Below the pieces are notes generated by a model. The model worked only from the letters and a program-made list of their open reading frames with translations. It was not told where the DNA came from and made no database searches. This document shows positions 45,991-54,382 of a DNA stretch of 64,000 bases, in pieces. The DNA is from Acidobacteria bacterium AB60 (GTDB lineage Bacteria > Acidobacteriota > Terriglobia > Terriglobales > Acidobacteriaceae), in contig VANK01000005.1 in the NCBI GenBank assembly GCA_008682415.1, positions 248,001 through 312,000 on the forward strand, in the 5' to 3' direction. Numbering within the stretch: position 1 is the first letter of the stretch; every line of letters starts with the position of its first letter. Position numbers and translations under genes: made by a program.

Positions 45991-46611
45991 ATGGATATCC
46001 TTTGGACACCCTGGCGCTACGCCTACATCACCGCGGCCGATAAAACGTCCCGCCCAGGCGTGCCCAGGAAGCTCGAGGCCTGGCCCGGAGACAAGCATTG
46101 CGTGTTCTGCAATCTGATCGCGTCCATTGATTACGCCATTGCCCAGGGAACGCCCGCCGATGAAGCCGAGGCGGCCGGCGGCCTGGTTGTGCGGGGCAGG
46201 CACTGCTTTATCAGCCTCAACGCATACCCCTACACCTCGGGCCACGTCATGGTGATGCCCTATGATCACCTCGACCGGCTGTCCAAGATGCCGGCCGAGG
46301 CCGCCCACGAGCTCATCGAGCTGGCCCAGTTGACCGAACGCGTGTTGCAGCGGGTGTACCGGCCCCAGGGGTTCAACTTCGGGCTCAACCTGGGCGAGGC
46401 CGCCGGGGCCGGTGTTGCCGGCCACCTCCACCTGCACGCCATGCCGCGGTGGGTGGGCGACACCAACTTCATGACCGTGGTCGGCGAAACGCGCGTGGTT
46501 CCCGAGGATCTGGATGCCACCTGGGCACGCCTCCGCCGCGGCTTCGCCGAGGTGGATCAGCCCGCGTCGGAAGAGGCCTCCACCCAGGCCGAACGAGACC
46601 CCCAGGCCTGA
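45991..46611 (+). CDS. HIT-domain nucleotide hydrolase/transferase
   Basis: 206 residues with the HIT triad motif HLHLHAMPRW preceded by VAGHLHLH, where the middle His is the nucleophile. A Cys pair (CVFCNLI) near the N-terminus may bind zinc. It resembles the Ap4A phosphorylase/HINT-like branch: an N-terminal WRYAYI strand and FISLNAYPYTSGHVMVMP. It would cleave or transfer nucleotidyl groups from dinucleoside polyphosphates or nucleoside phosphoramidates. The C-terminal 25 residues are acidic and low complexity. Confidence 0.9.
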   Translation: MDILWTPWRYAYITAADKTSRPGVPRKLEAWPGDKHCVFCNLIASIDYAIAQGTPADEAEAAGGLVVRGRHCFISLNAYPYTSGHVMVMPYDHLDRLSKMPAEAAHELIELAQLTERVLQRVYRPQGFNFGLNLGEAAGAGVAGHLHLHAMPRWVGDTNFMTVVGETRVVPEDLDATWARLRRGFAEVDQPASEEASTQAERDPQA

Positions 46612-46687
46612 TCCGCTTACGGCCATCTTCGAAGGCGTCTCCGCACAATCCGCCCCGGGCGCGAGATAATCGCCCCGAGGTGCCGTT

Positions 46688-47638
46688 GTGACCGAGAGAT
46701 CCTCCGCTCCTTCCGCAGCCGCGTTCGAGACCTGGCCGGCCCTTCCCATCGAAGCATGGAGCGATACCTGCGCCACTCTCCAACTCTGGATGCAGGTGGT
46801 CGGCAAGGTGCGCCTGGCCCTGATGCCGCCCATCAATCACACCTGGAGCGTCACGCTCTATCCCACCATCCGCGGCCTTACCACCTCACCGATGCCTCAC
46901 GGCAGCCGCATGGTGCAGATCGACTTCGACTTCCTGCAGCATCTTCTCTCCGTGCAGACCAGCGAGGGCGACCTGCACGCCTTCGAACTCCGCCCAATGT
47001 CGGTCGCCAGCTTCTATGGGAAGCTGATGGGCGCGCTCGCCGACGTGCGGACACCGGTTCACATCTGGAACAAGCCCGTCGAGATCGCCGATCCCATACG
47101 CTTCGATGACGACGAGCAGCACTGCCACTACGACGCCGAATATGCGCAGCGATTCTGGCGCGTCCTGCTGCAGGTAACCCGCGTCTTCACTGCCTTCCGC
47201 GCGCGCTTTCGCGGCAAGGTCAGCCCCGTGCACCTGTTTTGGGGGGCGATGGACCTGGCCTGCACCCGCTTCTCCGGACGAACCGCCCCGCCCCATCCCA
47301 GCATGCCCAACCTGCCCGATCGCGTCACCTGCGACGCCTACTCCCACGAGGTCTCGAGCGCCGGGTTCTGGCCGGGGGCCGCCGGCGTCGGCGCCATGTT
47401 CTACAGCTACGCCTACCCCGAGCCGCCCGGCTACCGGGAGTATCGGATCCAACCCGCCTCAGCCTCGTACGACCCGAACTTTGGCGAATTCGTGCTGCCT
47501 TACGAACAAATGCGTCTCAGTCCCGATCCCGACGACACCCTGCTCCGGTTCCTGCAGAGCACCTACGACGCTGCTGCCGATTGCGCGCATTGGGATCGCC
47601 AGGCGCTCGAGGTCGCACCGGTCTCTCCCGCCGCGTAG
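46688..47638 (+). CDS. DUF5996-family protein
   Basis: A 316-residue cytoplasmic protein from a GTG start. It matches the DUF5996 pattern: WPALPIEAWSDTCATLQLW, VVGKVRLALMPPINHTW, then SPVHLFWGAMDLACTRFSGR and GFWPG, ending with FGEFVLPYEQMR. Function unknown; members occur widely in soil bacteria. It has no signal peptide. It starts 76 bases after the HIT gene. Confidence 0.85.
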   Translation: MTERSSAPSAAAFETWPALPIEAWSDTCATLQLWMQVVGKVRLALMPPINHTWSVTLYPTIRGLTTSPMPHGSRMVQIDFDFLQHLLSVQTSEGDLHAFELRPMSVASFYGKLMGALADVRTPVHIWNKPVEIADPIRFDDDEQHCHYDAEYAQRFWRVLLQVTRVFTAFRARFRGKVSPVHLFWGAMDLACTRFSGRTAPPHPSMPNLPDRVTCDAYSHEVSSAGFWPGAAGVGAMFYSYAYPEPPGYREYRIQPASASYDPNFGEFVLPYEQMRLSPDPDDTLLRFLQSTYDAAADCAHWDRQALEVAPVSPAA

Positions 47639-47738
47639 GCGGCCCGCCGCGCAGCCAACGGCGACCTGCATCTAACTCTCTGTAGGGATGCTGACGGGCA
47701 GCTCATACCCGCAACAGCGATCCACTTGGAGAGCGAGC

Positions 47739-48125
47739 ATGAGAAAGCTCCTGGGCCTTTGCGCAAGCCTGCTGTTGGTAGTGTTTCTGACGCCGAGCAC
47801 GACGGCCTTCGCCGCCACCGACGTGACCGGCACCTGGACGACCCAGGTTTTTACGCCCTCGGGGAACGTAACCGTGCTCGTTCACCTGAAGCAAATCGGA
47901 GACCGGCTGACCGGCCAGATCGAGGCCTCCGCGGCGGACGAACCGATTCCCATCTCCAACGGCAGAATTACCGGCGACAAGCTCTCCTTCGACGCCAGCC
48001 TGAACGGCCTCACCCTCTCCCAGGTGGGCACCGTGAGCGGCGACCAGATCAAGCTGACCGCTACCGCCACCCACGGCGAGTTCCCGTCCGTGGACGTTAC
48101 TCTGAAACGCCAGGGCCAGAGATAG
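47739..48125 (+). CDS. Secreted beta-strand-rich protein (paralogue 1)
   Basis: 128 residues: a signal peptide (about 1-25, ending TTAFA) and a single beta-rich domain beginning ATDVTGTWTTQV and ending VDVTLKR. It contains alternating strands and Gly turns like a small lipocalin-like barrel (LKQIGDRLTGQIE, ISNGRITGDKLSFD). Function unknown. A paralogue follows 168 bases downstream. GGAGAGCGA precedes the ATG. Confidence 0.8.
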   Translation: MRKLLGLCASLLLVVFLTPSTTAFAATDVTGTWTTQVFTPSGNVTVLVHLKQIGDRLTGQIEASAADEPIPISNGRITGDKLSFDASLNGLTLSQVGTVSGDQIKLTATATHGEFPSVDVTLKRQGQR

Positions 48126-48293
48126 GGTCAGCGCCCGCGACAGGAGTTTTTGTGACCGGCGGCGCGCTGGAGAGAGTCCGTTGCTCGCTCTGATCCGTCC
48201 AACAGATCATGCACAGAGACAGATGCGCGCCGTTCCTCGAATAGCGCCGTCGTTTCTCTCAATCCCCTTCCCCGCTTTTCCAGGAGCTCGATC

Positions 48294-48674
48294 ATGAAGA
48301 AGCTGTTCGCCTTCGCCGCCGGACTCGTTCTGGCCCTCGCTCTCGTTCCCGCCATGCCGGCTCTCGCCGCCACCGATGCCACCGGTACCTGGACCACAAC
48401 GGTGCAGGGCCCCAACGGGGACATGACTCTCACCTTCCACTTCAAGCAGGATGGCGGCGCCCTGACCGGCACCGTGGAGAGTTCGATGGGCGGCGATCCC
48501 TTCACCATCTCCAACGGCAAAATCGACGGCGACAAGATCACTTTCGACACCAGCTTCAATGGAATGACCATCAACCACACCGGCACCGTCGGCGAAGACG
48601 AGATCAAGCTGAGCGCCAAATCTGAAGACGGCCAGATGCCGCCGATGGACTTGACCCTCAAACGCGCGAAGTAG
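48294..48674 (+). CDS. Secreted beta-strand-rich protein (paralogue 2)
   Basis: A 126-residue paralogue of the preceding gene with the same layout: signal peptide ending PALA, then ATDATGTWTTTV, FKQDGGALTGTVE, ISNGKIDGDKITFD and MDLTLKRA. Roughly half the residues match copy 1. It carries its own GAGCTC-rich upstream segment, so it may be transcribed separately. No catalytic residues are apparent. Confidence 0.8.
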   Translation: MKKLFAFAAGLVLALALVPAMPALAATDATGTWTTTVQGPNGDMTLTFHFKQDGGALTGTVESSMGGDPFTISNGKIDGDKITFDTSFNGMTINHTGTVGEDEIKLSAKSEDGQMPPMDLTLKRAK

Positions 48675-48736
48675 CGTTCCGAGGGGAGTTGACGAGCTCT
48701 TCGTCTCAATTCCCGGGATCTCCCCGCCTGGGCCAA

Positions 48737-48922
48737 TCACCTGCGCCGCGCCCGCCACAGGTGGACCATCAGCAGGAGCGCAAGCAGCGCCGCGGCCACG
48801 CCGCCCGACACCATCTTGTGCGACCACAGGTAGTAAAGCGGCGCCGTATGGGCCAGCACCAGCAGAACCATGAAAGCGGCGAACATCCAAAGCCGCGTAG
48901 CCATCCCTTCGCGTGCGGCCAT
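48737..48922 (-). CDS. Small two-helix membrane protein
   Basis: A 61-residue protein with two hydrophobic helices (RLWMFAAFMVLLVLAHTAPLYYL and GGVAAALLALLLMVHLW) and a basic C-terminus (RARRR). The ATG at 48922 lies 4 bases after the stop of the methyltransferase, so it is probably translated from the same transcript. No family recognised. Confidence 0.6.
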   Translation of the reverse strand: MAAREGMATRLWMFAAFMVLLVLAHTAPLYYLWSHKMVSGGVAAALLALLLMVHLWRARRR

Positions 48923-48926
48923 CGTC

Positions 48927-49592
48927 CTACTCCCCGGCCTGCGGCGCCGTCGCCAGCACAAAGTGCAGGTTTCTGAAGCCGAGCGGACCGGCCTCCATGA
49001 CCCGGAATCCGACCTCTTCAGCCAGTGCCCGCAACTCGCCCGGCCGGATATGCCCGTGGCGGTGAAAGAAGCGCAGAACCCCGCCGGCATGGCGGGCGGC
49101 TCCTTCAAAGTCCACCAGCAGCCATCGGCCGCCCGGCCGCAACACGCGCTTGATCTCGGCGGCGCATTGGCGGCGCGCCGCGGGGCCCAGGTGGTGCAGC
49201 ATCACCGTCGTCGTCACCACCTCCATGCAGGCCGGGGCAAACGGCAATGACTCCGCTACCGATTGCCGAAAGTCCGCCGTCACACCAGCGCGCGCCGCCT
49301 TGTTCTGCGCCCGCGCGATCATTTCCGCCGACGCATCCACCCCGAAGACCGCAATCGACGCGTGGAGTCGCTTTGCGGTCAAGGCCAGCGATCCCGTGCC
49401 GCAACCGACATCGAGAACCCGCTCGCCGCCCTGCAGGCGGGCCAGCTCGATCATGCGCTCCCGGAAGGCCCGTTCCCTTCCATGCATCACCAGCCACACC
49501 AGCCAGTCGTAACCGGTAGCCCAGTGCAGCACCAGGCCGGTGGTCTCCGGCCTTGCCCCGTCCGCTTCTGCTCTTGTCATTTGGCTTGTCAT
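48927..49592 (-). CDS. SAM-dependent methyltransferase
   Basis: About 221 residues with a class I methyltransferase fold: motif I RVLDVGCGTGSLAL, acidic VFGVDASAEMI, motif III region FAPACMEVVTTTVMLHHLG, and a C-terminal HLRPGGRWLL-like turn (VLRPGGRWLLVDFEG). The start at 49592 is chosen from the shared promoter region; a longer open frame has no start signal. It is divergent from a TetR-type repressor and so is its likely target, perhaps detoxifying a small molecule. Confidence 0.85.
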   Translation of the reverse strand: MTSQMTRAEADGARPETTGLVLHWATGYDWLVWLVMHGRERAFRERMIELARLQGGERVLDVGCGTGSLALTAKRLHASIAVFGVDASAEMIARAQNKAARAGVTADFRQSVAESLPFAPACMEVVTTTVMLHHLGPAARRQCAAEIKRVLRPGGRWLLVDFEGAARHAGGVLRFFHRHGHIRPGELRALAEEVGFRVMEAGPLGFRNLHFVLATAPQAGE

Positions 49593-49603
49593 GGTCGTAT
49601 AAA

Positions 49604-49629
49604 ACAGATGTTCTGAACTGAACAACTGT
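49604..49629. promoter_or_regulatory. Candidate TetR operator
   Basis: A 26-bp imperfect palindrome, ACAGATGTTCTGA / ACTGAACAACTGT (10 of 13 paired positions), lies 12 bases upstream of the methyltransferase start in the divergent region shared with the TetR gene. The size and placement fit a TetR-dimer operator. Confidence 0.5.
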
Positions 49630-49747
49630 CCGGAAACCAGACTAGGGGGTTCTCGGCGCGCACGGAAGAACAAAGCGCATTGTGATGTGCGCAAATGGAC
49701 AAAGCGCCGAGTTTTGTCCCGAAAATCCATCGTCGACTCGGAAAGCC

Positions 49748-50332
49748 ATGAGACTCCGCAACGCAAGCTCCCCCGACCGCCGCATCGAGAAGACCCGCAA
49801 GCTGCTTCACGACGCCCTCCTCTCGCTGCTGCACGAAAAGAGCTACGACGAGATCGTGGTCAAGGAGATACTGGACCGCGCCAACGTGGGGCGCTCCACC
49901 TTCTACACGCACTTTCGCGACAAGGACGATCTGCTGGCCGGCGGGGTCCGCGACCTGTTGCACTCCGTGCACCTGGCGCATCGGCCCTCTTCCGCGAAAA
50001 CCTCCGAGGATATGCTCTGGTTCAGCCGTCCCATCTTCGAGCACATCTACGCGCATCACCGCACCTCGCAGCTCCGCATCGGACGCAGCGGACAGATCGT
50101 CCTGCACCAGCACCTGCAAAGAATTCTTGCCGAGTTGATCTCCACCCGCATCAAGCGCGATCTCAGAAACCGCCCGAGGTCTGGGAAGAACCTTTCTCCC
50201 GAACTGCTGGTGCACTACCTGGCTTCGACCTTCACCCTGGTTTTGAATTGGTGGGTCGATCACGACAGCACGATGCCGCCTGCCGAGGCCGACGCTCTCT
50301 TCCGCTTCCTCGTGGCTCCCGCCCTGGGATGA
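49748..50332 (+). CDS. TetR-family repressor
   Basis: About 195 residues. The N-terminal helix-turn-helix is typical: IEKTRKLLHDALLSLL, then YDEIVVKEILDRANVGRSTFYTHFRDKDDLL. The helical C-terminal domain (about 75-190) is of the TetR_C_8-like type. It would repress its divergent neighbour, the methyltransferase, until a ligand binds. The ATG at 49748 is chosen; an in-frame ATG at 49682 would add a region overlapping the promoter. Confidence 0.9.
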   Translation: MRLRNASSPDRRIEKTRKLLHDALLSLLHEKSYDEIVVKEILDRANVGRSTFYTHFRDKDDLLAGGVRDLLHSVHLAHRPSSAKTSEDMLWFSRPIFEHIYAHHRTSQLRIGRSGQIVLHQHLQRILAELISTRIKRDLRNRPRSGKNLSPELLVHYLASTFTLVLNWWVDHDSTMPPAEADALFRFLVAPALG

Positions 50333-50340
50333 AGGCCGCG

Positions 50341-52182
50341 TCAGGCAAGTCTCTCATCGTCGCGTTCGCTCCCCAGGCCCAGCACCGCGTCGCCACCCGC
50401 CTCAAAAAACACCGCGCGCGAATGCACCTCGCGGTCCTCGGCTATTCGCAACAGTTCGCAAAAGTGATCTGTCGAACGAAGCGATTCGAACCAGGGATCG
50501 CGCTGCAGTGCCGCCGTTGTCCAGTACCCACCTGCAAGGGAACGCGCCAGAAGCTGGTTGCCCAAGTCCACCGCCTCAAACCGCGCCGCCTGGCGCGCAA
50601 GGTAGAAGAGCGCTTCCGGTTCCATGGGCCGCGTCGTCTCCAGCGCCGACCGAAGCGCCTCCAGGCCGCGAGCGCGATCGCCCAATACATACGCCTCCAG
50701 AGAGTCCATCGCCTCGGGCATCATGCCGAATCGTGCCTTGCGCGTGGAGAGCAGGGCTGCGCACTCCCGCTCCCGCCGGCTCGAGGCCAGAATTAACACG
50801 TCCAGGTATACGCCCTCGCGATTGCCATACCAGAACAGCGCCCGTTCGAAGTCCCCAAGAGCGAACCAGGTATGCGCCACGCTGGTTCGAATGCGGCGAT
50901 CGAGCTCCAGAGCCCGATGGTGCGCGGCCAGCGATGCCTCCACTTGCCCGCAGTAGCGGCAGGCGTGCACCAGGCCGGCGAACAGCTCCGCGGAGTTGCG
51001 GTGCGTGCGCAGCCTGCGCAGCAGCCGCACCATCGCGCTCTCGGCGTGCCCTGCGTCGGACTCGATGGGCGTGTAGTGCGCATGCGCCAGCACCAGGTCA
51101 GGGTTGAGTTCAAAGGCGCGCGCGAACGCATTCTGTGCTTTCACCGCACAGGAGGGATCGGGCGGCCCAAACTTCTCGAACCATCGGTAGCAACGGCCCA
51201 GCCGCGCCCACGCCGGCGCGCACTGCGGATCCCGTTCCAGGCAGGCTGCGTACAAATCGCGCGCCAGGGCGAAGTTCTCCAGGTCGCGCCGGGTGCTGAG
51301 TTCATTGGCCAGCAGGTACATCCGGGACCCTTCCGCGTCTGCCGGCATGCCAGCCAAGGCGGCAGAAGCATCGGTGTCCGCCGCATCCCGAGCCAGGCGC
51401 CGCACCACGTGATGGATCACGGCATGATGCACCGTCGCCACTTCTCCGGCCGCGATCTCCCACTGCTGCGACCACCCGACGGTTCCGTCGCGCGTCGCGA
51501 TCAGTTGCGCGGAGATCAAAATTCCCGCGCGTGCTGGTCCTATCGCCCCGCTGAGCACGTAGTCAACCTCCGCCTCGCGCCCCACGGTTCTGGGATCCCA
51601 GCGTAACGGGTCGAAGCTCATGGCCAGTTGCATCGAGCGCACAGTAAATGCGTTCAACTCCGCGAGCGAGCTCGAAACGGCGTCGGGCAGACTGTAGCCA
51701 AGATGCTCCTGTCCGTGCAGTGCCCCATCCATGCGGAACGGGAAGGCGAGGATACGAATGGCCCCGCCGGGCCGCTCGCGTGCCTCGATTGTCACCGCAG
51801 TGTCGGCTCCATCCGCAGCCACAGCCGCCACAAAGCGGTAACCCACCTTGGGCACGGTCTGGATATAAACGGATCGCGCCGGCGAATCCCCCAACGCCCT
51901 TCGTAACAGCGCGATCAGATTTGAGAGATTGGCTTCCTCCACGAAAGTGTCCGGCCACAACGCGCGCATCAGCCGGTCCTTCTCCACAACGTCGCCGTTG
52001 CTGCGAAGCAGCAGGCACAACAGGTCGAATCCCTTGGGAGGCAAGGCAATCGGTTCGCCCGCACGCGCGAGCAGGTGCCGGTCCACGTCGAGGCTGAACG
52101 GCCCGAAGGTGTAGCGCGCCGGTGCGCGTTCCGGTTCCGGGCGCGGCCGTTGGGGAAATTGGAAAAACCTTGGACTTTCCAT
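50341..52182 (-). CDS. ToxR/CadC-type winged-helix regulator with TPR C-terminus
   Basis: 613 residues. An N-terminal OmpR-type winged helix (about 20-120; YTFGPFSLDVDRHLLARAGE then PDTFVEEANLSNLIALLRRALGD and VGYRFVA) with no receiver domain is followed by a long C-terminal helical repeat region with TPR-like pairs (LARDLYAACLERDPQCAPAW, AFELNPDLVLAHAHY, LAAHHRALELDRRI). No clear transmembrane segment is visible, unlike CadC. Such regulators are common in Acidobacteria. A target cannot be named, but the secreted protein at 52320 and a second similar regulator lie beside it. Confidence 0.85.
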   Translation of the reverse strand: MESPRFFQFPQRPRPEPERAPARYTFGPFSLDVDRHLLARAGEPIALPPKGFDLLCLLLRSNGDVVEKDRLMRALWPDTFVEEANLSNLIALLRRALGDSPARSVYIQTVPKVGYRFVAAVAADGADTAVTIEARERPGGAIRILAFPFRMDGALHGQEHLGYSLPDAVSSSLAELNAFTVRSMQLAMSFDPLRWDPRTVGREAEVDYVLSGAIGPARAGILISAQLIATRDGTVGWSQQWEIAAGEVATVHHAVIHHVVRRLARDAADTDASAALAGMPADAEGSRMYLLANELSTRRDLENFALARDLYAACLERDPQCAPAWARLGRCYRWFEKFGPPDPSCAVKAQNAFARAFELNPDLVLAHAHYTPIESDAGHAESAMVRLLRRLRTHRNSAELFAGLVHACRYCGQVEASLAAHHRALELDRRIRTSVAHTWFALGDFERALFWYGNREGVYLDVLILASSRRERECAALLSTRKARFGMMPEAMDSLEAYVLGDRARGLEALRSALETTRPMEPEALFYLARQAARFEAVDLGNQLLARSLAGGYWTTAALQRDPWFESLRSTDHFCELLRIAEDREVHSRAVFFEAGGDAVLGLGSERDDERLA

Positions 52183-52319
52183 AGGACTTTCCGCCCGGCT
52201 CTTGCCAACATTGCCTTCAGCCGCGCTCCAGGCCGCACCAACCGATCAGGAACCCGAAAGAATCACCGGCGAATCGCCTGCGGCGGCTCATCAACATGTC
52301 GTCAGCAAAGGAGAAGAGT

Positions 52320-52778
52320 ATGCCCAGAATGCTCGTCGTGTGCCTGCTCGGAATGGCAAGCATCTTTGCCCATGCCACCTCGGAATGCCGCGTGGTTGGC
52401 GGCGCGATCTCGACGAATTTCGTCAATCCTACCACCACCGCAGGCACCGCCACCGGCGATCTCGCGGGCTCGGTCGGTGTTTCCGTGCTCAAGGTCACCC
52501 CGAACGCGAGCGGCGCCGTTGTCTTTCACAACCAGCACACCTGGGTCACCGCCACGGGCGACACCATCCAGACCGACCCCGCCGATGCCACTGCCTTTCC
52601 CACCAGCGTTCCGGGGTTCTACGCCGCCAGCTATCTCAATGGCGTGGTCATCACGGGAGGTACGGGACGGTTTGCCAAGGCTTCGGGCAAGGTCTTCGGC
52701 TGGGGCGCGGTCAACCTGGCCACCAACGAACTGGTCCTGCGCTATGAGGGCACGGTTTGCTTCGCCGATGGAGACTGA
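52320..52778 (+). CDS. Secreted protein of unknown function between two regulators
   Basis: 152 residues: signal peptide (MPRMLVVCLLGMASIFAHA) and a mature beta-rich domain, SECRVVGGAISTNF, VVFHNQHTWVTATGDTI, then FYAASYLNGVVITGGTGRF and VCFADGD. Two Cys residues near the ends (SECRVV and TVCFAD) could form a disulfide. GGAG precedes the ATG. It is divergent from the TPR regulator on the left and convergent, with an 8-base gap, with the ToxR-like regulator on the right. No family recognised. Confidence 0.75.
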   Translation: MPRMLVVCLLGMASIFAHATSECRVVGGAISTNFVNPTTTAGTATGDLAGSVGVSVLKVTPNASGAVVFHNQHTWVTATGDTIQTDPADATAFPTSVPGFYAASYLNGVVITGGTGRFAKASGKVFGWGAVNLATNELVLRYEGTVCFADGD

Positions 52779-52786
52779 AGCCTCCG

Positions 52787-53689
52787 TCAACCACCGATGG
52801 AGGCGCGCAGCGCCCTGGTGACCTGGCCGGCGATGTCGTCTTGAATCGAAAGCCGGTCGGCAAACGGGCGGTCGTAGGTCTCCGACCACATCACGTACCC
52901 GTTGTCTGCGCGGACCAGGCGCGCCGCAATGCGCACCTGGCCGCCCGACTTGCGCACGCTGCCATCAAGAATGTACGCGACCCCCAGCGACCGCGCGATC
53001 TCCCCCACCGGCACCTGCTTGCCCTTGAAGTAAAAGGAAGCCGTCGGGGCGGGCACGCTCAGCCCCGGAACCTTGCTCAGCTTGTCGATCAGCTCCTCGG
53101 TCACGCCATCGGCAAACTCCTCGTTCTTCATTCCCTCGGTCAGATCCAGAAAGGGCAGCACGGCCACCGACTTCGCGGGCGGGCTCACACTCGCAGCGGA
53201 CGCCGCGCGGCGCCGAGCGACTCCGCCGTTGAGCATCACCACGATAAAAGCCACCACGCATACGCCCGCGCCGGCGGCTATCACCATTCGCCTGCGGCCG
53301 CTCATCCCTTTTGGGACGCGCTGCGTGGAGTCACTGGGCGCAGGCTGCGCCATCGAAGCGCGCTCCTCCGAAACCTTCACATGCGATACCGTTGCCAGCA
53401 TCCGGTACCCGAGCCGCGGCACCGTGGCAATGTAGGCGGGCTTGCGCGGATCGTCTCCCAACTGCCGTCGGAGCGAGGTCACCGCCTGGTACACCGAGTC
53501 TGAGGAGACCGTAACGCCGGCCCAGACATTTGTCAGCAACTCCTCGATGCTCACCACCTGGCCCTGCCGCTCGGCCAGGTAGAGCAGCAGCCGCAGGGCG
53601 CGCACCTCGAGCCGCGCCGTCTCCGCGCCCCGCGTCATCTCGCCTGACACAGGATCGACCGTCCATTCTCCGACACGCAGCATCGACAC
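52787..53689 (-). CDS. Membrane ToxR/CadC-type regulator with FlgO-like domain
   Basis: 300 residues. The N-terminal winged helix (about 1-100) has VGEWTVDPVSGEMTRGAE, then VSSDSVYQAVTSLRRQLGDDP and VPRLGYRML. A transmembrane helix (about 135-155) leads to a C-terminal periplasmic domain (about 170-300) with SVAVLPFLDLTEGMKNEEFADGVTEEL and VGEIARSLGVAYILDGSVRKSG, a FlgO/adenylate-cyclase-associated type fold. It would transduce an envelope signal directly to DNA. It resembles the regulator at 50341 only in the DNA-binding domain. Confidence 0.88.
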   Translation of the reverse strand: MSMLRVGEWTVDPVSGEMTRGAETARLEVRALRLLLYLAERQGQVVSIEELLTNVWAGVTVSSDSVYQAVTSLRRQLGDDPRKPAYIATVPRLGYRMLATVSHVKVSEERASMAQPAPSDSTQRVPKGMSGRRRMVIAAGAGVCVVAFIVVMLNGGVARRRAASAASVSPPAKSVAVLPFLDLTEGMKNEEFADGVTEELIDKLSKVPGLSVPAPTASFYFKGKQVPVGEIARSLGVAYILDGSVRKSGGQVRIAARLVRADNGYVMWSETYDRPFADRLSIQDDIAGQVTRALRASIGG

Positions 53690-53856
53690 TCCCCTTCAGC
53701 CCCGGGATTTCAGAACAATTCAGCCGATTTCAGGCCGCCATCAGGACTTTGCCGCCCCCTGATCGCTATCGTAAGCCCCGAATCGAGCAGTTCGAAGCGC
53801 CCCTGTGACGAACAGTCTTGCGCCCCGACCGGCTCGCCATCAAGCGAGGTCCATCC

Positions 53857-54330
53857 ATGTCCGTTGTTGCATCCCCGGCTGTCCGCTTTAACTCCAAAGC
53901 CATCCTCATCGGTGGCGTCGCCGCCGGCGTCATCGACCTGCTGCACGCCTGCATTCTCTTTGGGTGGGACATTCCGCTGGCCATCGCAGCTGGTGTCCTC
54001 GGCAAACCGGCATTCCAGGGCGGCACAGGCACTTATGCTCTCGGTGTCCTGCTGCACTTCTTCATCGCCCTCTCCGCCGCGACGATCTACTACGCCGCCA
54101 GCCGGCGTCTGCCTTTCCTTGCCTCAAACTGGCTTGTCTGCGGACTCTTCTTCGGCATGGCCGTGGAGCTTACCATGCGCTTAGTCGTGCTGCCGCTCTC
54201 GGCGCTGCACGCCCGCGGGCCCTACAAGCTCGACGACCTCTTGCGTGGCCTGCTGTTTCACATGGTCCTCGTCGGCCTGCCCATCGCCTACAGCACCCGC
54301 CTGTTTGCAAGACCCTCAACTAATCCGTAG
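53857..54330 (+). CDS. Membrane protein of unknown function
   Basis: 157 residues with four hydrophobic helices: ILIGGVAAGVIDLLHACILFG, YALGVLLHFFIALSAATIYYA, FLASNWLVCGLFFGMAVELTM and DLLRGLLFHMVLVGLPIAYS. No signal peptide and no charged catalytic motif. It resembles small uncharacterised inner-membrane proteins common in soil bacteria, but I assign no function. Its 3' end meets the RmuC gene at a dispersed repeat. Confidence 0.75.
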   Translation: MSVVASPAVRFNSKAILIGGVAAGVIDLLHACILFGWDIPLAIAAGVLGKPAFQGGTGTYALGVLLHFFIALSAATIYYAASRRLPFLASNWLVCGLFFGMAVELTMRLVVLPLSALHARGPYKLDDLLRGLLFHMVLVGLPIAYSTRLFARPSTNP

Positions 54331-54345
54331 CCCTCCGAAAATCTT

Positions 54346-54382
54346 TATTCCCTGTTCCCTGTCTCACTGTTCCCTGTTCTCC
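54346..54382. repeat. Short dispersed repeat (TTCCCTGTTCCCTG type)
   Basis: Three to four copies of a CCCTGTT unit and one CACTG unit lie between the convergent membrane-protein and RmuC genes. The RmuC stop codon (54364-54366) and its last residues (NREQ) fall inside this repeat. Confidence 0.75.
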
